Shown in pieces: positions 23,129 to 35,198 of a DNA stretch of 64,000 bases. Both the position numbers and the translations under genes were made by a program. The DNA comes from Dactylellina haptotyla (taxonomy: Eukaryota; Ascomycota; Orbiliomycetes; Orbiliales; Orbiliaceae), in NCBI GenBank assembly GCA_031310005.1, contig CM062383.1, forward strand, positions 2,046,001-2,110,000, in the 5' to 3' direction. Below the pieces are notes generated by a model that was not told where the DNA came from, did no database searches, and was given only the letters and a program-made list of their open reading frames with translations. The first letter of the stretch is position 1. Each line of letters opens with the position of its first letter.

Positions 23129-24029
23129 TCATGTCAAGTCGTCGAGTAATTCTATAACCTTCTTCCTGACGGCTGTGAACTCTTCTTTGGTACCAGGATA
23201 TTCCTCTTCTGAGATTACGAAGAAGGGGATATCCAGTTTCTTGAAATCTTCGGCCATGGATTTGTACATTTGTTCGGATGCGCGATGTACTTTTGTATCG
23301 TAGTTGGATAGTTCTTGAGCTTTTTCTTCCTCCGTCTAATTTTTCAAATGTTTTGTTAGTATATTATTTAGACATTTCCCGAATATAAGTGGTTGAGAGA
23401 TTTACGAGTTCTGAGGATTTAGCTGCGACGCCAAAGCTCTTACTATGATATGCATATATGCTCGATTAGAATCCATACTCGACATAACACAGGGGAGATT
23501 ATAGCTTACAGAACGGAATCCATGGCTAACTGGTTACTGGAGCTGTTCGAATGGCGTTTCAGGATAGCCTCCCGACTATGCCACCACTGCTTCTCGTGAT
23601 CTCGCTGGTGGAGTTTCATCTATACGACCGTTAGTACATTGTATTCTATCTGTAATGTAATTATTGGGAAGTAGCAATATGTGCCTTCTTCAGTCTATCC
23701 ATCGCGGCAGGGTTCGTTATCAGGACGGCGGTAATGTACTTCAGCGCGGCCTGCCACTGGGTAATCGTCCGTGGGTCTGGCCGGTCCGATCCCGTAGCGG
23801 CAGCTGCAGCTGGAGGGTAGCCGGACTGGACATTTAGCGCTGGGACTGATTGCGGGCGGTCAGGCTGGTAGATTTGCAGACGTGGATCGTAGGACTGCTG
23901 AGGCTGTTGTAGTTGCAGCTGGCCTGGCGCGGGCACCTGCGCGCTGGCACTAGACGACGGCGAGGACGACGGCGAGGACGACGTGCTCTCGTTCAGGTCC
24001 TTTAGGATCTGAGCTAGCCGTGGATCCAT
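23129..24029 (-). CDS. DUF2458-type conserved fungal protein
   Basis: Four exons on the minus strand: 24029..23685, 23619..23510, 23442..23406 and 23335..23129 (232 residues). Function unknown; the family is fungal. Seen: the start MDPRLAQILKDL; a Ser/Pro/Gln-rich region; DRPDPRTITQWQAALKYI, which matches the family pattern I recall; then, across the first intron, MDRLKK joined to MKLHQRDHEKQWW; SVLKSFG across the second; TEEEKAQELSNYDTKVHRA and the C-terminal VRKKVIELLDDLT. The first intron has no GT near the required position: exon 1 ends AAG followed by GCACAT, so it appears to be a GC-AG intron with a weak donor. The other introns are GT-AG (gtaagc, gtaaat). An alternative start 11 codons upstream (24062) is possible but the chosen start fits the family. 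Divergent from the COX14-like gene. Confidence 0.8.
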
Positions 24030-24592
24030 GACGAGTGAGGATCCGAATAACAATGGCAGCAATATCTGTCTGTCTGTCTGTCTGTCTACGCGCGCCCGTC
24101 AAACCGGGAAGTCACAGCCTGCAGCCGTAAATGGCTCCGAGGCGTGTTCTGGGCGATGTGTTGCGCATGTCGTCTCGACGGGCTCGTTTAGGACGGGCTG
24201 CTGGTGGGCCGGCATCCATGTCGAGATTTTTTACCTGCACTGGGCTCATTCGACGGTGGCACCATATCGAGAGATTCACTATCTCCAATTCCACGCTCTG
24301 CAACCCCCCCCCGGACTTCAGGAGAGCTCGATGGACCCCCGCCGTGAACGGCCAGAGCTACACATACCCTCGCTACTCCGACTGTAAAGGTCACTTTGCC
24401 GACAAAGCGACACTGATCACTTCCCTCTCCGAATTGCTTCGTTCGACGGCTTTTATGTGACCCCACTACCACACCACTTGGCCAGAAATTTCGAAGATCG
24501 AAGACAGAAGACACCACAAACACATCATTGAGAAAAGGAAGAAGAAGGAGGAGGAGGAGGGCTAGGAACCGGAACCCCCCCCTAAGACGACA
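24030..24592. promoter_or_regulatory. Bidirectional promoter region with (TCTG)n
   Basis: A 563-bp interval between two divergent genes. A TCTG tetranucleotide run (24065-24087) sits 35 bp upstream of the DUF2458-type start codon. Frames across it on both strands are low-credibility. The plus side ends in a purine-rich GGAGGAGG stretch before the COX14-like start. Confidence 0.5.
24065..24087. repeat. (TCTG)n microsatellite
   Basis: Almost six perfect TCTG units, in the presumed 5' leader of the minus-strand gene. Confidence 0.9.
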
Positions 24593-25590
24593 ATGCCACC
24601 CGCCCGCACCGCACGCAGCGTAGCGGACGGCGCCCGTTTCGTGCAGAACGTCAAGAACCGTGCCGATGCAACTCGATTCGCACAGAACGTGCGCAGCCCA
24701 CCGGTCAATGGCAATGGAGAGACACCGCAGCAGAGGGTGGCACGGCTACGAGAGGCGGCGAGGAGAGAGCGGATGAACCAGGTCACGACGTTTGATAAGG
24801 TTGTGCATCACGGGCGGAGATGGGCGGATAATCTGCACAGAGCGACGGTGTTTACCATCATGGGATTTTCTGGTGGGTTTAGTAACGGAACATATCGAGT
24901 TTACTGAGTGGATTGCTTATGGGTTTTTCCAATTGGGTGTAGCTGTGACGGTTGGCGTTACGGTCTTCTCGGTTTACGGCATGATCACGCAAAGTCGCTC
25001 GAACAGAAGGGAATATGTGAGATATATCTTTACCACAGGACTTATTTCTTGGTTTTGGAGGAATACGTGCTAACATATGGTATATCTTGTAGATGACCGA
25101 ATTGCAAAAAGAGCAGAAGGCGCAATGGGAGACGTGGCGACAGTCTGAGATTCTCGAACTGATAAAGACCGGTCTGGAAAGCGACGAAGCCGCGAAATTG
25201 TTCGACGAAGCCGAGGAGAAGAGACGATACTCCAAGACCTTCTTCGGACGAGTGAAGACCTGGGCGTACGGCGGATTGACACCGGCGGAAGAAACTTACA
25301 TGTCGAGGTTTGAACTGCATGACGGACGGATACAGAAGCAGGTGTTCTCGAAGCTGCAGAAAGAATTCTACGACAAGCGAGGGATGGAGTTGCCGAAGAA
25401 AGAGGATGACGATGACGATGAGGAGGTGTTGGAAAGGAGCACGGGCGTCACTGCGATGGCTGCCGCAGTCGACGGGATAGTGCCCACGGTGTCGGCGGCA
25501 GACGTGAAGGACGTGAAGGATGCTACCAAGTCAGATGCGAAGGGGTATTGGGGCACGCTGAGGAACTTGGTTACCGGTGGAAGGATGTGA
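24593..25590 (+). CDS. COX14-like mitochondrial inner-membrane protein
   Basis: Three exons, 24593..24872, 24943..25016 and 25093..25590 (283 residues); donors gtgggt and gtgaga, acceptors gtag and gtag. Cox14 promotes cytochrome c oxidase assembly and couples it to COX1 translation. Seen: an N-terminus rich in Arg/Ala/Asn without acidic residues, as in mitochondrial presequences; TTFDKVVHHGRRWADNLHRA; and one membrane span assembled across the first intron (ATVFTIMGFS joined to AVTVGVTVFSVYGM, about residues 84-107). LHRATVFTIMG resembles the yeast Cox14 start of membrane span LHRLTVLTLVG. The following soluble part contains EKRRYSKTFFGRVKTWAYGG and an acidic DDDDDEE patch, and is far longer than the 70-residue yeast protein, so it may be a related but distinct assembly factor. 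Confidence 0.6.
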
Positions 25591-26223
25591 ACGCAGATGG
25601 GACATAATTCACACGCAGGCACAGCACAGCTCCGGGCTCCTCGCATAGGGATTGACACCGAAATTGGCCATTGATTGTGTATTTGTGGTGCTGGATTCCA
25701 TGTTGGACGGCAGAGACGGAGACAGGAGCGCAGGAGGCGGACTGTACATATAACAAACTAACCACGAACTACTTACTGATCTATATCTATATATACATAC
25801 CTGCTTACGAGACGGTTGTAGCGATTCCGGTTCGAATCATCTTCACTTGTCACATATTGAGCACGCTGTACATAATACCACATATTCTCTTTGACCTCCT
25901 CGTCGGTATCTAATTATATAAGAGAAGCTCGGTAACTGCGCCGGCCGAGGAGTGCGCGGAAACCCAGCGCCAAGCATCCAGGCACGACACCAACAAACTG
26001 CGGACTTTTGCGCGCCCAACTGCGGCTTGCGTGGGACTTCGGTATCCGAGTCGCCCTCAAAGAATATTTCCACAGCCGCTTAAAATCCCGTCCGCCAGGC
26101 CCTGCATCTGCCCTGCATCCTCGATTCGCCCCTATCCGCCACGTCGACTCCTTCTAGCTCTCTCTCCTCTCCCGAATTGCCCACTCGTACTCTACAATCG
26201 CGTTATACAACTGCCTGCCCAAC
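25591..26223. other. Intergenic region and ERG2 promoter
   Basis: A 633-bp gap between co-oriented genes. TATA-rich alternating sequence (atctatatctatatatacat) at about 25779-25798; C/T-rich leader from 26080 to the ERG2 start. No gene seen. Confidence 0.5.
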
Positions 26224-27128
26224 ATGAAGTTCGACGTGATGACCCTGGCCAGGGTCTCGATCTACGGCTTCATCATCTGGTCCGTCTTCGAGCGCTACCT
26301 CATGCCCAAGACGTATGTCTTCGATCCCAAGAGGCTGCAGGAAATCTCCCAGGAGTCAATTACCCTCTACGGCGACAGGAGCGGGAACTACAACCGTACC
26401 CTCCTTTTCAACGACCTCTCCGCTAGGTTGAAGAAGGAGTATCCAAAGTACATCACTGAGATCAACTGGGACGAATGGGTCTTTAACAATGCTGGAAACG
26501 CCATGGTATGCGACGCACCCACTCCCCCTATCCCTTATGATGTCTAGTAGAGTGGTAGTAAGGTCTAATTTAAACAACCCCATGTCTACAGGGAGCAATG
26601 GTTCTTCTCCACGCATCCATCACCGAATACCTCATCATTTTCGGCACCCCTCTCGGTACAGAAGGCCACACTGGTATTCACGCCGCCCACGACTACTTCA
26701 CCATCCTGACCGGCCAGCAAAAGTTCTTCTATGCCGGTGACGTCGAACCCACACTCTTCAACCCCGGCGACCAGAACTGGATGAAGAGAGGAGACAAGGC
26801 GCAGTATGCCTTCAATGGGTTCGCATTGGAGCTAGCTCAGGGTACGTCGCAGCTTCTCATTCTCTCGCATAAAAACCCACTATCACAGCTGCACACGAGC
26901 TCGATGGTGTTTATTGATATATAAATAATCCGGGGACCCACACTCGTGCTTCCTATCGCGCATATTGCTGACGTAGATACACTTTTTTATATAGGTTGCA
27001 TCCCGTGCATGCTTCCATTCGGATTTTTAGAAGCCTTGACCTCGACCATGGATTACTCCTCCTTCGGCTGGACCGCTTGGTACTCGGCCCGGCATATGGG
27101 GCTGAATCTCCTCCAGGGCAAGATCTAA
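26224..27128 (+). CDS. ERG2: Sterol C8-C7 isomerase (ERG2/sigma-1 family)
   Basis: Three exons, 26224..26505, 26592..26841 and 26995..27128, encode 221 residues, close to the 222 of the yeast enzyme. It shifts the C8 double bond of fecosterol to C7, giving episterol, in ergosterol synthesis at the endoplasmic reticulum; it is the target of morpholine fungicides. Seen: an N-terminal membrane helix (about 8-25), [33 protein letters not shown] across the first junction, [20 protein letters not shown], the conserved [24 protein letters not shown] region (in two blocks), and [19 protein letters not shown] after the last junction. The Glu and Asp residues expected in the sigma-receptor-like barrel are present. 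Introns are canonical (gtatgc, gtacgt donors). No disruption seen. Confidence 0.97.
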
Positions 27129-30100
27129 ATGCGGTTTAGATCTCTCTCTGTGTCCCTATCTCCCTTTTATGAAAATAAAAGTAGAGTGATCTTCTCCGCA
27201 TTCTGCATTCCAACCTAGTATCTTTGCTCCACGTATTCATTTCTTTCTGCTTCTGACGCTTATACTTAAGTGTATGAGAAGTGGAGTCGGATACGACGGG
27301 TAGGCCAGCTTTGGCGTTCTTTCCACTTTCCAACCTCTTTTAGACATGAGAGTTGGCATATTGTTTTTCGAAGAGGGGGAGTCGATAGTGGTGTGTGAAA
27401 AGAAAAAAAGTTGGTGTTTTTTTTTATATGTGCATCAAAGAGAAAAGATGACTAGAGGCGATAAACCATAGACGTATTTTGTTTTTTTATTTATTTTGTC
27501 TGGCTCGGGTCTTTTTTAAACAATTCGGGTTTCATAATAATGTATTAATACTATCGTTACACGACATTTAATCTTAGGGGAGGTGCTTTGCTTTGCAGAG
27601 GCGCGAAACGGTCATAGAGCTTGGATGTAACTACGTCTTACATGTACAGATTAATCGTCATAATTTGATAAAATAAATACACACACACGCGAGCTCTGGA
27701 AATTCAAGGGAAAAAAAGATGGTGGGTGGACTAAGGAACCCCAAACCTAGAAAGATCCAGCCAATTGCAATTGTGCAACCATGTCGATTATCAAGAATGC
27801 ACGGATGTCCGGCGGGCGGTACAGTGTGAGAGAGAGGGGAAGAGATTGCGAAACCAGAGGAAAAAGCTTGAGTTCACGAAAGATGCAGCTGCGATTGGTT
27901 TGTGAAACCCAATGCTGCGTGCATCGTCTTGAAAAGTATAGATGCCTGTGAGACTCAAGAAATCTTGGGAGCATTGATAAACGTCTTGGCTTACAGTAGT
28001 GGAATGTTTAAATTCCAACGCCTGAATATATAAATTCAGCCATCTTTGGTGAAAGGGAAACTCCGCGACCGGGGCAAGCAGCAGCAGCCGCAGAAGGTCT
28101 GTGGGAATTTCGTTCTGGGCTGGGCTGGGCTGGGCTTGAAAGTGCTACCGCTAAATCTAGCACGGAATGCGGGTTTCGGTGATTTGCTGCCCGCCGAAAA
28201 AGCTTCCAGTGACAAGATCGTCCGCAGATGCATACCTTCCCACAATCAGCAGTAAAATTAAAGATTTACTGCAGCTCAGGGTCATTTGATCGGCTCGCAG
28301 CTTGCTTGCATCGGCTTAGGAGTCACAATAGCGACTGGGCGAAAAGGCGGGGTGGGGATTATGTATTTTTCCCTTTCCAACGGCTCGTAGACGGATCCGC
28401 CTGCCCAAAGAATTAGGCAAAGTTGCAGATTATACAATCATTTTTGCCAATTGGGTGTGTAATGTGTATCTTGGTGGTGTTTATTTTTTTGAAGAGCGCC
28501 TCAAAAAAGGAATGGGTACTGTTTCGACAAGTTGGTTGCAACCTGCGCGGGGGAGACTATTGAAAAGAAAGGCTAACTTGGCGAAACTACGCAAAGTGGA
28601 TGGCAAAAAAGAAGGCTGTAGCTTATCTTGACAGGCATAGTCCATGCATTTGGATTTTTCCCTTCCAGAGTGGCCCGTCTCGGGCAAATCAGATCCAAGC
28701 GTTGAAAATAGGCAATGGCAAGAACTGGAAAAACTGTGGGTGATATTTTTTTTAAGGTTGAGGACAGGTTATTGCTGGTATGGCTTGCATGCATGCGACA
28801 CTCACTGCTCGTTTGAAAAGCACGGACAGGATTAACGAATGCAGCATGACCCGTCGCTGGTGTCGCCTGCTGCTTATCATCCACTTTGGGGTTCTGGTCG
28901 GTTGTCCCTTTTGCGGGGTAATTGGGATTGACAAGGAAGGCAAGGCGTCGACAAACATAACATCATGGGCGTGCGTGGTATGGTGTATCTATCGGTGGGA
29001 GAAGAAGAAGAAAAAAGGGAACTAGTAAGTTGTGTGCATCCTAAGGAAAAAGGAACTAAAAATCATGGTTGGTGGACGGAGGCGAGGAACCCGGACACAC
29101 GAGTCGGATTGATAGGTTCGAACGGTTAGGAATAAGTCAGAAGGGCAACGTAACCAGGAGACACAGGCTTGCGCAGGCAGGACGCAAGGACCTGTTACTT
29201 GTGTAAATATCCCACCCCAAGCGCAAGCAAGCCTTCTCTCAACATTCGCTGGGTGTGGGTTGAGGTTGAAAAAGAAAAGAAGAAAAAGAAAGGAAGCAAA
29301 AAGTTGGCATGATATGATTCTGGAGGACCCTGCTGGTAAGCTTAAACTCGCGGCTAGTTTGTGCGAATGGAATGGGGTTGGCGGATTCTGCGGCATCACA
29401 AAAGCATCATTTGGCAAATTTAATTACACGTCCTGCAAGTCTACACGAGCGGTGAGATATCCTGCGACGGTAAATGAGAGACCCTCTTACAGCCAAGCAT
29501 TTTCATTGATCGTGAAGCATGAAAACATGTTTCCGTTTTCGATTCCTTACACGACATGATTCGTGTCCATACCAGTAGTTTCCTCTAACGCTTGATACTC
29601 TTCCGTTTGATAGTTCGTGGCAGAGATATCAAGAAAGACGGTGTGCGAAACGGCTTGAAGGACTGGGCGGTATTCCTGTGCGCACCACCCACGAACAAGC
29701 GGAGGCATCACAGCGAATGTACAGCTGCTGTCCAGCATGGCAAGCTTGCATCAGAGAGTGGGGGAATTGGAAGGCAAAAGGTGTATCAACTTTGAAATAA
29801 GCTACAGGTACATCTGTTCATCCCTGAGGGTGTGGGAAATAAAGTAATATTGGGGATTGCGGCTGGAACAGAGATAAACTCCGGCACTTGCTTAACAAAC
29901 CGCAAACGAGATCTGGTTGACCTGCTGTCGAGCTGTTGAGGGCAAGATGGGACGGCGGGCGGCGCTCACCAGGAGGGAGATGACCCACATCGAAGGGAGG
30001 GAGGGCTATGCTTCCAGTTGGCTGTCGCTTCGTTGGATTGACCTGATTGACGGCCGCTAGCTCGCTCGTGGCCCTTTTGCCGGCTGCCCATCGTCATGGA

Positions 30101-31171
30101 CCCCATGTCCCTTGGGCTCAGAGGCAGGAATAGCTCGCTAGCTACGTACTGATAGTTGAGGTACGAGGTGCCCCCAAGATGCCATAAGCCAATGGTAATA
30201 AGTAAATGCTTTTTAAGGTGGTGGTAGTGCCAACGGACGACGCAGCTCACACCACCGCCCGCTACGCTAAAGCGGATGATGATAATATTGGCAATCCGGA
30301 TCTGACGGTACCGACCAGAAGGCGATTGCAAAAGCCAAGCTTTGTACTAGCATCCCTTTTAGCAGGTTTCGCGGCGTTCCATCTGCATTCATCTGCATGG
30401 TTCTTAGTGAAAGGGTCGAAGAACGCCGACCCACCGCCCGCCTGTTACTGCTGGTTGTTGCTTGGTACGCCTGCTTGCTGGTTTGATCGACTGCCCCTCG
30501 ATCTCTTGCAGGACCTCCTCCTCACCCTTTGAGGTTGAGACACACACTACACCAAGAAATTCTTGTGAATGATAGTGGTGGTGGGAAAAATAGAGAGAGT
30601 GAGAGGTATGATTATTTAATAGCACCGGATGGGAATATAATCTGGCCACCATGTCGCGACACTGCTCTGGCCCTCCTTCCCCCCTCACTCTCTACAGATT
30701 CCAATATCCTATTATCTACAGATATTCGACTTGTTGATTTTGAATACCCTGTTAAAACGTCACTGCAGCTGTTTACGTTCCGATATATTGATTATCTGCG
30801 GATACGTCTTACAGAAAATAGCAATATAATAAAATCTACTGCCAATCACGGCGTATATTCCGACTTGGTTATTCCATCCCGATACCCCGTTCTCCCCCAA
30901 ACCTCAAGCACACACCTTCTAGCCCTCGCCATCAACTGTAAACCATCCTGTTGTTCCGCCGTTTTCTTCATTTAGATCATCACCACCATCATCGCGACCT
31001 CTTCAACACTCACCCCGTTTGTTTCGCTGAAAGGCCTAGGCCCATCTCTACTTCGAACCAGGCTCTGGGTTTGCACCTTCCGTTCGCCGTTTGTGTTGCG
31101 GGGCCCGCCATTGACTGGCATTGTTTGTCCGACCTCGCTTCTGCCTTTGCCAAATCCGGACTGTTGCAAAT
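27129..31171. other. 4-kb stretch without recognisable genes
   Basis: Lies between ERG2 and the F-box-like gene, both on the plus strand. It has poly-T runs at 27418-27425 and 27480-27490, a short CTGGG tandem repeat at 28115-28134, and many short unrelated frames without domain-like character. The last few hundred bases (from about 30850) are C/T-rich and likely promoter and leader of the F-box-like gene. Confidence 0.45.
28115..28134. repeat. (CTGGG)4 pentanucleotide repeat
   Basis: Four perfect CTGGG units (28115-28134) in non-coding sequence. Confidence 0.85.
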
Positions 31172-32499
31172 ATGGGCCGGACAACACACTTCCCACTGCT
31201 CGAATTCCTGTCTAACGACTACCTGCTCATGCAAACCACCCCATATTTCCTGCCTCATGAGACGCTGAACCTCGGATTGTGCTCAAAGCAATTCTACAAT
31301 CTCTTATTCCACACATCTGGTGTTTTCCGCCATGTCGACATCTCGCTCAATTCTGTTGTCCCCGTCAATCAAATCAGGCAGCCGGTCTCCCTGCGCCGAA
31401 ACTACATTGACATTCTATTCTCGCCCCTGCTCGGGAAACACACGCAAACCCTCGTCTTGGATGGCTTGCCTATGAATTTTGACAATCTTAACAAACTATT
31501 GCTATCACCCCATCAGAGAATCTCAATCTTGAGTGTCCGAGACTGCCCGCTTAACCAGCCCGTATTCATGCAGACACTCCACTTTCTGGTCCGCCCGGGG
31601 AGCACATCTCCGTTGAAGGGTGTATACTTCTTCGGCAAAAGTAATGGAAAGGCTCGATCGAAGAATATGTGGCAGCGCACTCGAAGCGGCGAGATCGAAT
31701 TCATCGAAGGATGGGCGGAGACGGTGCTCGCTTGCGAAGGCAAGATTGTGTTCGACGTTGGTCTCTGCTATGGATCGAAGCATATGAATTTCCAACCATT
31801 GGAAGACGGATCGAGTATTTCTGCCGCTGCAGATATCGAATTGGGCAGCACTCCGGTTTCTGTGGAATCTGGGTTCAGTTCTTTCGCGTGGTCTGCCAAT
31901 GATTCCGAGCAGAGCAGTGTGACCTCTTCCTCTATTGGCGAGGACAGCTGGAACCTACCTCAGGCAGCACCAAAACTGGCCATGAAGAAGATCGAAGGCT
32001 GTTGCGAGGGATGCAAAATGCCACCAGTTGGATGCTCCAGCAAACTTTACGCGCCAGTTCCCGTTTTGACGAGCGATATCAGAATTGCGTGCAGGCCACG
32101 TCTCGGCGAAAAGGACGAAATCCATATGTGCGAAGAGTGTACTAAAAATAGACTCTGCGAATGCTGTGGCAAGTGGTGGTGCGAGAACTGTTACGATTCC
32201 GATATGGCTCGCGCTTGCGGTATCAATAAAGTACGTATCGGATGGTTCGATGATATTTAATGAGGCACAAGCTAATAGATTATCTAGGGTGGCGTTCTCC
32301 TGGATTGTTATGATTGCGGTAGAACATGTTATGATTGCAAGAAGGACACCTTACGGCGATGCAAGAAATGCAGTAACACCTTCTGTGCTATACACGATGC
32401 TGGCGGGTCGGAGCTTTATGTAAGTTATTTCAATCACCGAAAAATCACTTCGTACAGAAATGCTAATGCGATCTTCAGTGCGACTGGTGCTACAAATAG
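31172..32499 (+). CDS. F-box-like, cysteine-rich protein
   Basis: Three exons, 31172..32230, 32288..32419 and 32479..32499 (403 residues); the final exon encodes only CDWCYK and a stop. Donors gtacgt and gtaagt, acceptors ctag and tcag. The N-terminal region LEFLSNDYLLMQTTPYFLPH with LGLCSKQFYNLLFHTSGVFRHVDIS resembles an F-box, the SKP1-binding module of SCF ubiquitin ligases. A short Leu-rich stretch follows (TLVLDGLPMNFDNLNKLLLS). The C-terminal third is built of paired cysteines (CCEGC, CEECTKNRLCECCGKWWCENC, DCYDCGRTCYDC, RRCKKC, CDWC), probably several zinc sites; LCECCGKWWCENCY is a pattern I associate with fungal F-box proteins. Substrates unknown. The chosen ATG is the first before the conserved region. 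Confidence 0.8.
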
Positions 32500-33489
32500 T
32501 TATCTTGAACACTTCGCAGGTTAAACACCGAATTTCTCGCCCGTTCGCGAGATCGGTTCCTAAGACTTATTTTGAAATGTTTCCGTGGATTCGGAACCGG
32601 ATTGGCTTCTCCCTGATATTCTACCTCTAAACTCTTCCAACTACTGGTTTTAACTATGGGGTCTTTATTACTTTTTTACCGTTCTGTGATATTTTAGCGG
32701 CGCAAAGGGGGGACTTCACTTTTATTACTTGTTTAATTTCAACGTTTTAGTCTCTCGAGGGGGCTCTCTTGTATTTTAATTATTATAACGTTCACGACTA
32801 TCACGACCAACACCTTAATGAAATATCAACTACTTCCGCTCTCATTTAACTATCCGATACACTTGTGACATAATTCTCCGAGCAGCCTAGCAAATCATAC
32901 TTATTACTAATGTAGATCGATCAGGCGGTGGGGGAAAGGTGGCCGTAAAATAGGCGACCATCCCACCGCATTTCGGAAGCGCTCAACACACCAAAACAAG
33001 AAAATTAAGGTCGTATTAAGCTGCATATTTATGAATGCATACCCAATCAGGCCCTTACTTTGATTAAGGCACAGCATTTTCTTAACCAGAAAACCGCAAT
33101 CATAAGCTGCCTGAGCATCTAGAATCCGATGTCAGACCTGAAATTCTAAGCATATTCTTAATTTGAATCTGCCTTCATTTTCTGGAAATTCCATCCGTTA
33201 GAACCGAAACAAAAGGAAAGCACTATGAGTTTCCTACTTTGGTGATAGTATTTATACAACCGTGGTACCCATCACGCGGGTGTGCTGCTGCCAGGAACCT
33301 GAGCCTTTCTTCGAGTGCGACTTATACTGCTGCCTACTCTCGGAAGTGCATAGATCGACAAGAGATATCGATAGAATAAATCTAAATTTATTGTGTATAG
33401 ACAACTATCCTAGCAGCATTTTTACCGTCTTGCATATCAAGCATACTAACTAATTTTCTAGAACACTCTAAATCATCCTATTACACAAA
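32500..33489. other. Intergenic region, start of accessory AT-rich stretch
   Basis: About 1 kb, becoming AT-rich. A short frame at 33262-33453 has a cysteine pattern (VCCCQ... ECDLYCCLL) that resembles the downstream secreted family, but it lacks a signal peptide. No gene is called. Confidence 0.4.
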
Positions 33490-33894
33490 ATGCTCGCAGG
33501 CTTCTTCATTATCGCTCTTCTGGCGAACGTATATACCACTGTGGCCGCACCTACGCTACAAAGCTCTCGGAATGACGGAGTCGATATAGCCCAACAACTT
33601 GCGCAACCGGTGGAAGCCCAGAACCTACTCAAAGTAAAAATACCGAACCAGAAGCCTGGTGGCGTCATTTCAAGTGCAAAACCGCTTGATATGGCAGCGT
33701 CGATCGGGGAAACCGATATATCTTGCTGCACTGAGGCGATAAATACGGGTAAACCCGCGAATGGCTGTGATATAAATAAATGTTTGGAAGCCTTTAGCGG
33801 AATGAGAACCCAGAAACGTGCGACAAAGCCATTCTTAGAGTCAGAGCTTATTCGGGAAGCTGAAAGGGCAGTATTGAAGGGTACACGTGTTTAA
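33490..33894 (+). CDS. Small secreted protein, CC-C-C motif family, member 1
   Basis: Single-exon gene of 134 residues. The N-terminus MLAGFFIIALLANVYTTVAA is a clear secretion signal with cleavage likely after Ala-20. The mature protein has a variable stretch, then a four-cysteine block at residues 78-97: DISCC, 12 residues, CDINKC, followed by LEAF. A Lys-Arg pair (TQKRAT) just after it could be a Kex2 site. The four cysteines can form two disulfides. Two further genes on the same strand (35199 and 37220) share the signal peptide, the block and a KR site, so this is a tandem family. I do not recognise it; it has the look of a secreted effector-like or wall protein, which is inference. Confidence 0.72.
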   Translation: MLAGFFIIALLANVYTTVAAPTLQSSRNDGVDIAQQLAQPVEAQNLLKVKIPNQKPGGVISSAKPLDMAASIGETDISCCTEAINTGKPANGCDINKCLEAFSGMRTQKRATKPFLESELIREAERAVLKGTRV

Positions 33895-35198
33895 TCTGGC
33901 GTTTGTAGCAGCGTTGGAAATGCTTTAGTGTCGCGGCTACCTACTTGGTACGTTGATAATGATAATCTAGATCTATGGGAGACTGTGTTGAATATATATC
34001 CATGCTAATAGCCGAGACCGAGAGATAGCTATAGATTTCTGAGCGGTACCACGATAAAAACCACTATCAATATATCTGGAGTTTACGGCATTGGTATGCT
34101 TCCTTCAAGCTAGGTAAAGGAAATGACTAAAGATTTTAATGTTTAATATTTCTTCTTTCTTTCTCACCCTTTTACGGCCCCTTTCTTGGGATCAGACACA
34201 ATCAAATCACGGGCCTCTAAATCTCTTGTACATATATGGTTCGAATATCGTCAGGGTGTAGACTAGTCAGTTAGGGAAACCAAGAAAGGAGTATATGTTT
34301 TGTTCGGATCAATGTGCGCCCGCATTCTTTAGTAACATGATGCTCACCTGTATACATGTAGAGTCTTTTGCTGTGAATGAATCCATGAAGCGTATTTTTT
34401 CTACAGAGCTTCCGAGATTCGGTATCCCGAGCTCATTTAGCTCTAGCTCTATCCCGAAAAAGAAGTGTAACCGTAGGTTAAGATACGTAATTGATTACAG
34501 CTGTTGTGGGGAATATGTAGCCTAAAGACGAATAGACGTTCCTAGGAAACCACTCTGTGGCGTTTAGTTAATTTGCAGATGCAGATGCATATTGTATTAT
34601 GAAGGTCCTAGGTTCGACTTCCAACAATATAAGAAACTGGGAGATCTATATTCGGAATAAGGCAAGCACAGCTGATTGGTCAAGTTTTCTTTGTGTCTCT
34701 GCAGAGTCCATTCCAAAGAATAATTGTCATAGGGTGACAGTCGTCTATCCCGAAAGTTGGGTGGAGGGCCTACAGCGAGGGCGCCTTGTTGCAGATGCGA
34801 CTTGCAACACGACATACTGCTCTCGGAGATTTTTTTACCTCTTGATGCATCATGCAGAACAGAGTTCTTTATTATCCCCTTGCTTTATGCACAATAAATT
34901 TAGTCATCCTAGAGATCAGACGAATCATTTTGAAGCTCTATGGAGTGAACTTGAACTCTAGAGTCTACAATTTCTGCCTGTTTGATGTAAGCATATATAA
35001 CCAAGAGTCAGGTAACCTGTTAGAATGGAAACTATCGCCATAATCGTACGTCACTCCTTAAGTTGTGCTTCCGTTAAACAACTATTTCGTCCTTCTCGCT
35101 GTATATTTCCTATTTACTTCATTCTACGACTCTTAAGATTTTGAATTTTAATCTCTGCGACATTTCTGCTTTGTTGCTTTGCTTACCAACATTACAAA
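33895..35198. other. AT-rich gap between secreted-family genes
   Basis: 1.3 kb. A frame at 34599-34961 (120 codons) has irregular composition and no signal peptide. It may be a relic or chance; it shows no CC-C-C block. Nothing else is supported. Confidence 0.4.

Noticed and set aside
25829-25838. tRNA B-box-like GGTTCGAATC
   Set aside because: No A box or cloverleaf arms at the right distance, so it is not a tRNA gene.
34599-34961. 120-codon frame between secreted-family genes
   Set aside because: No signal peptide, no CC-C-C block and irregular composition; perhaps a relic, but not supportable as a gene.
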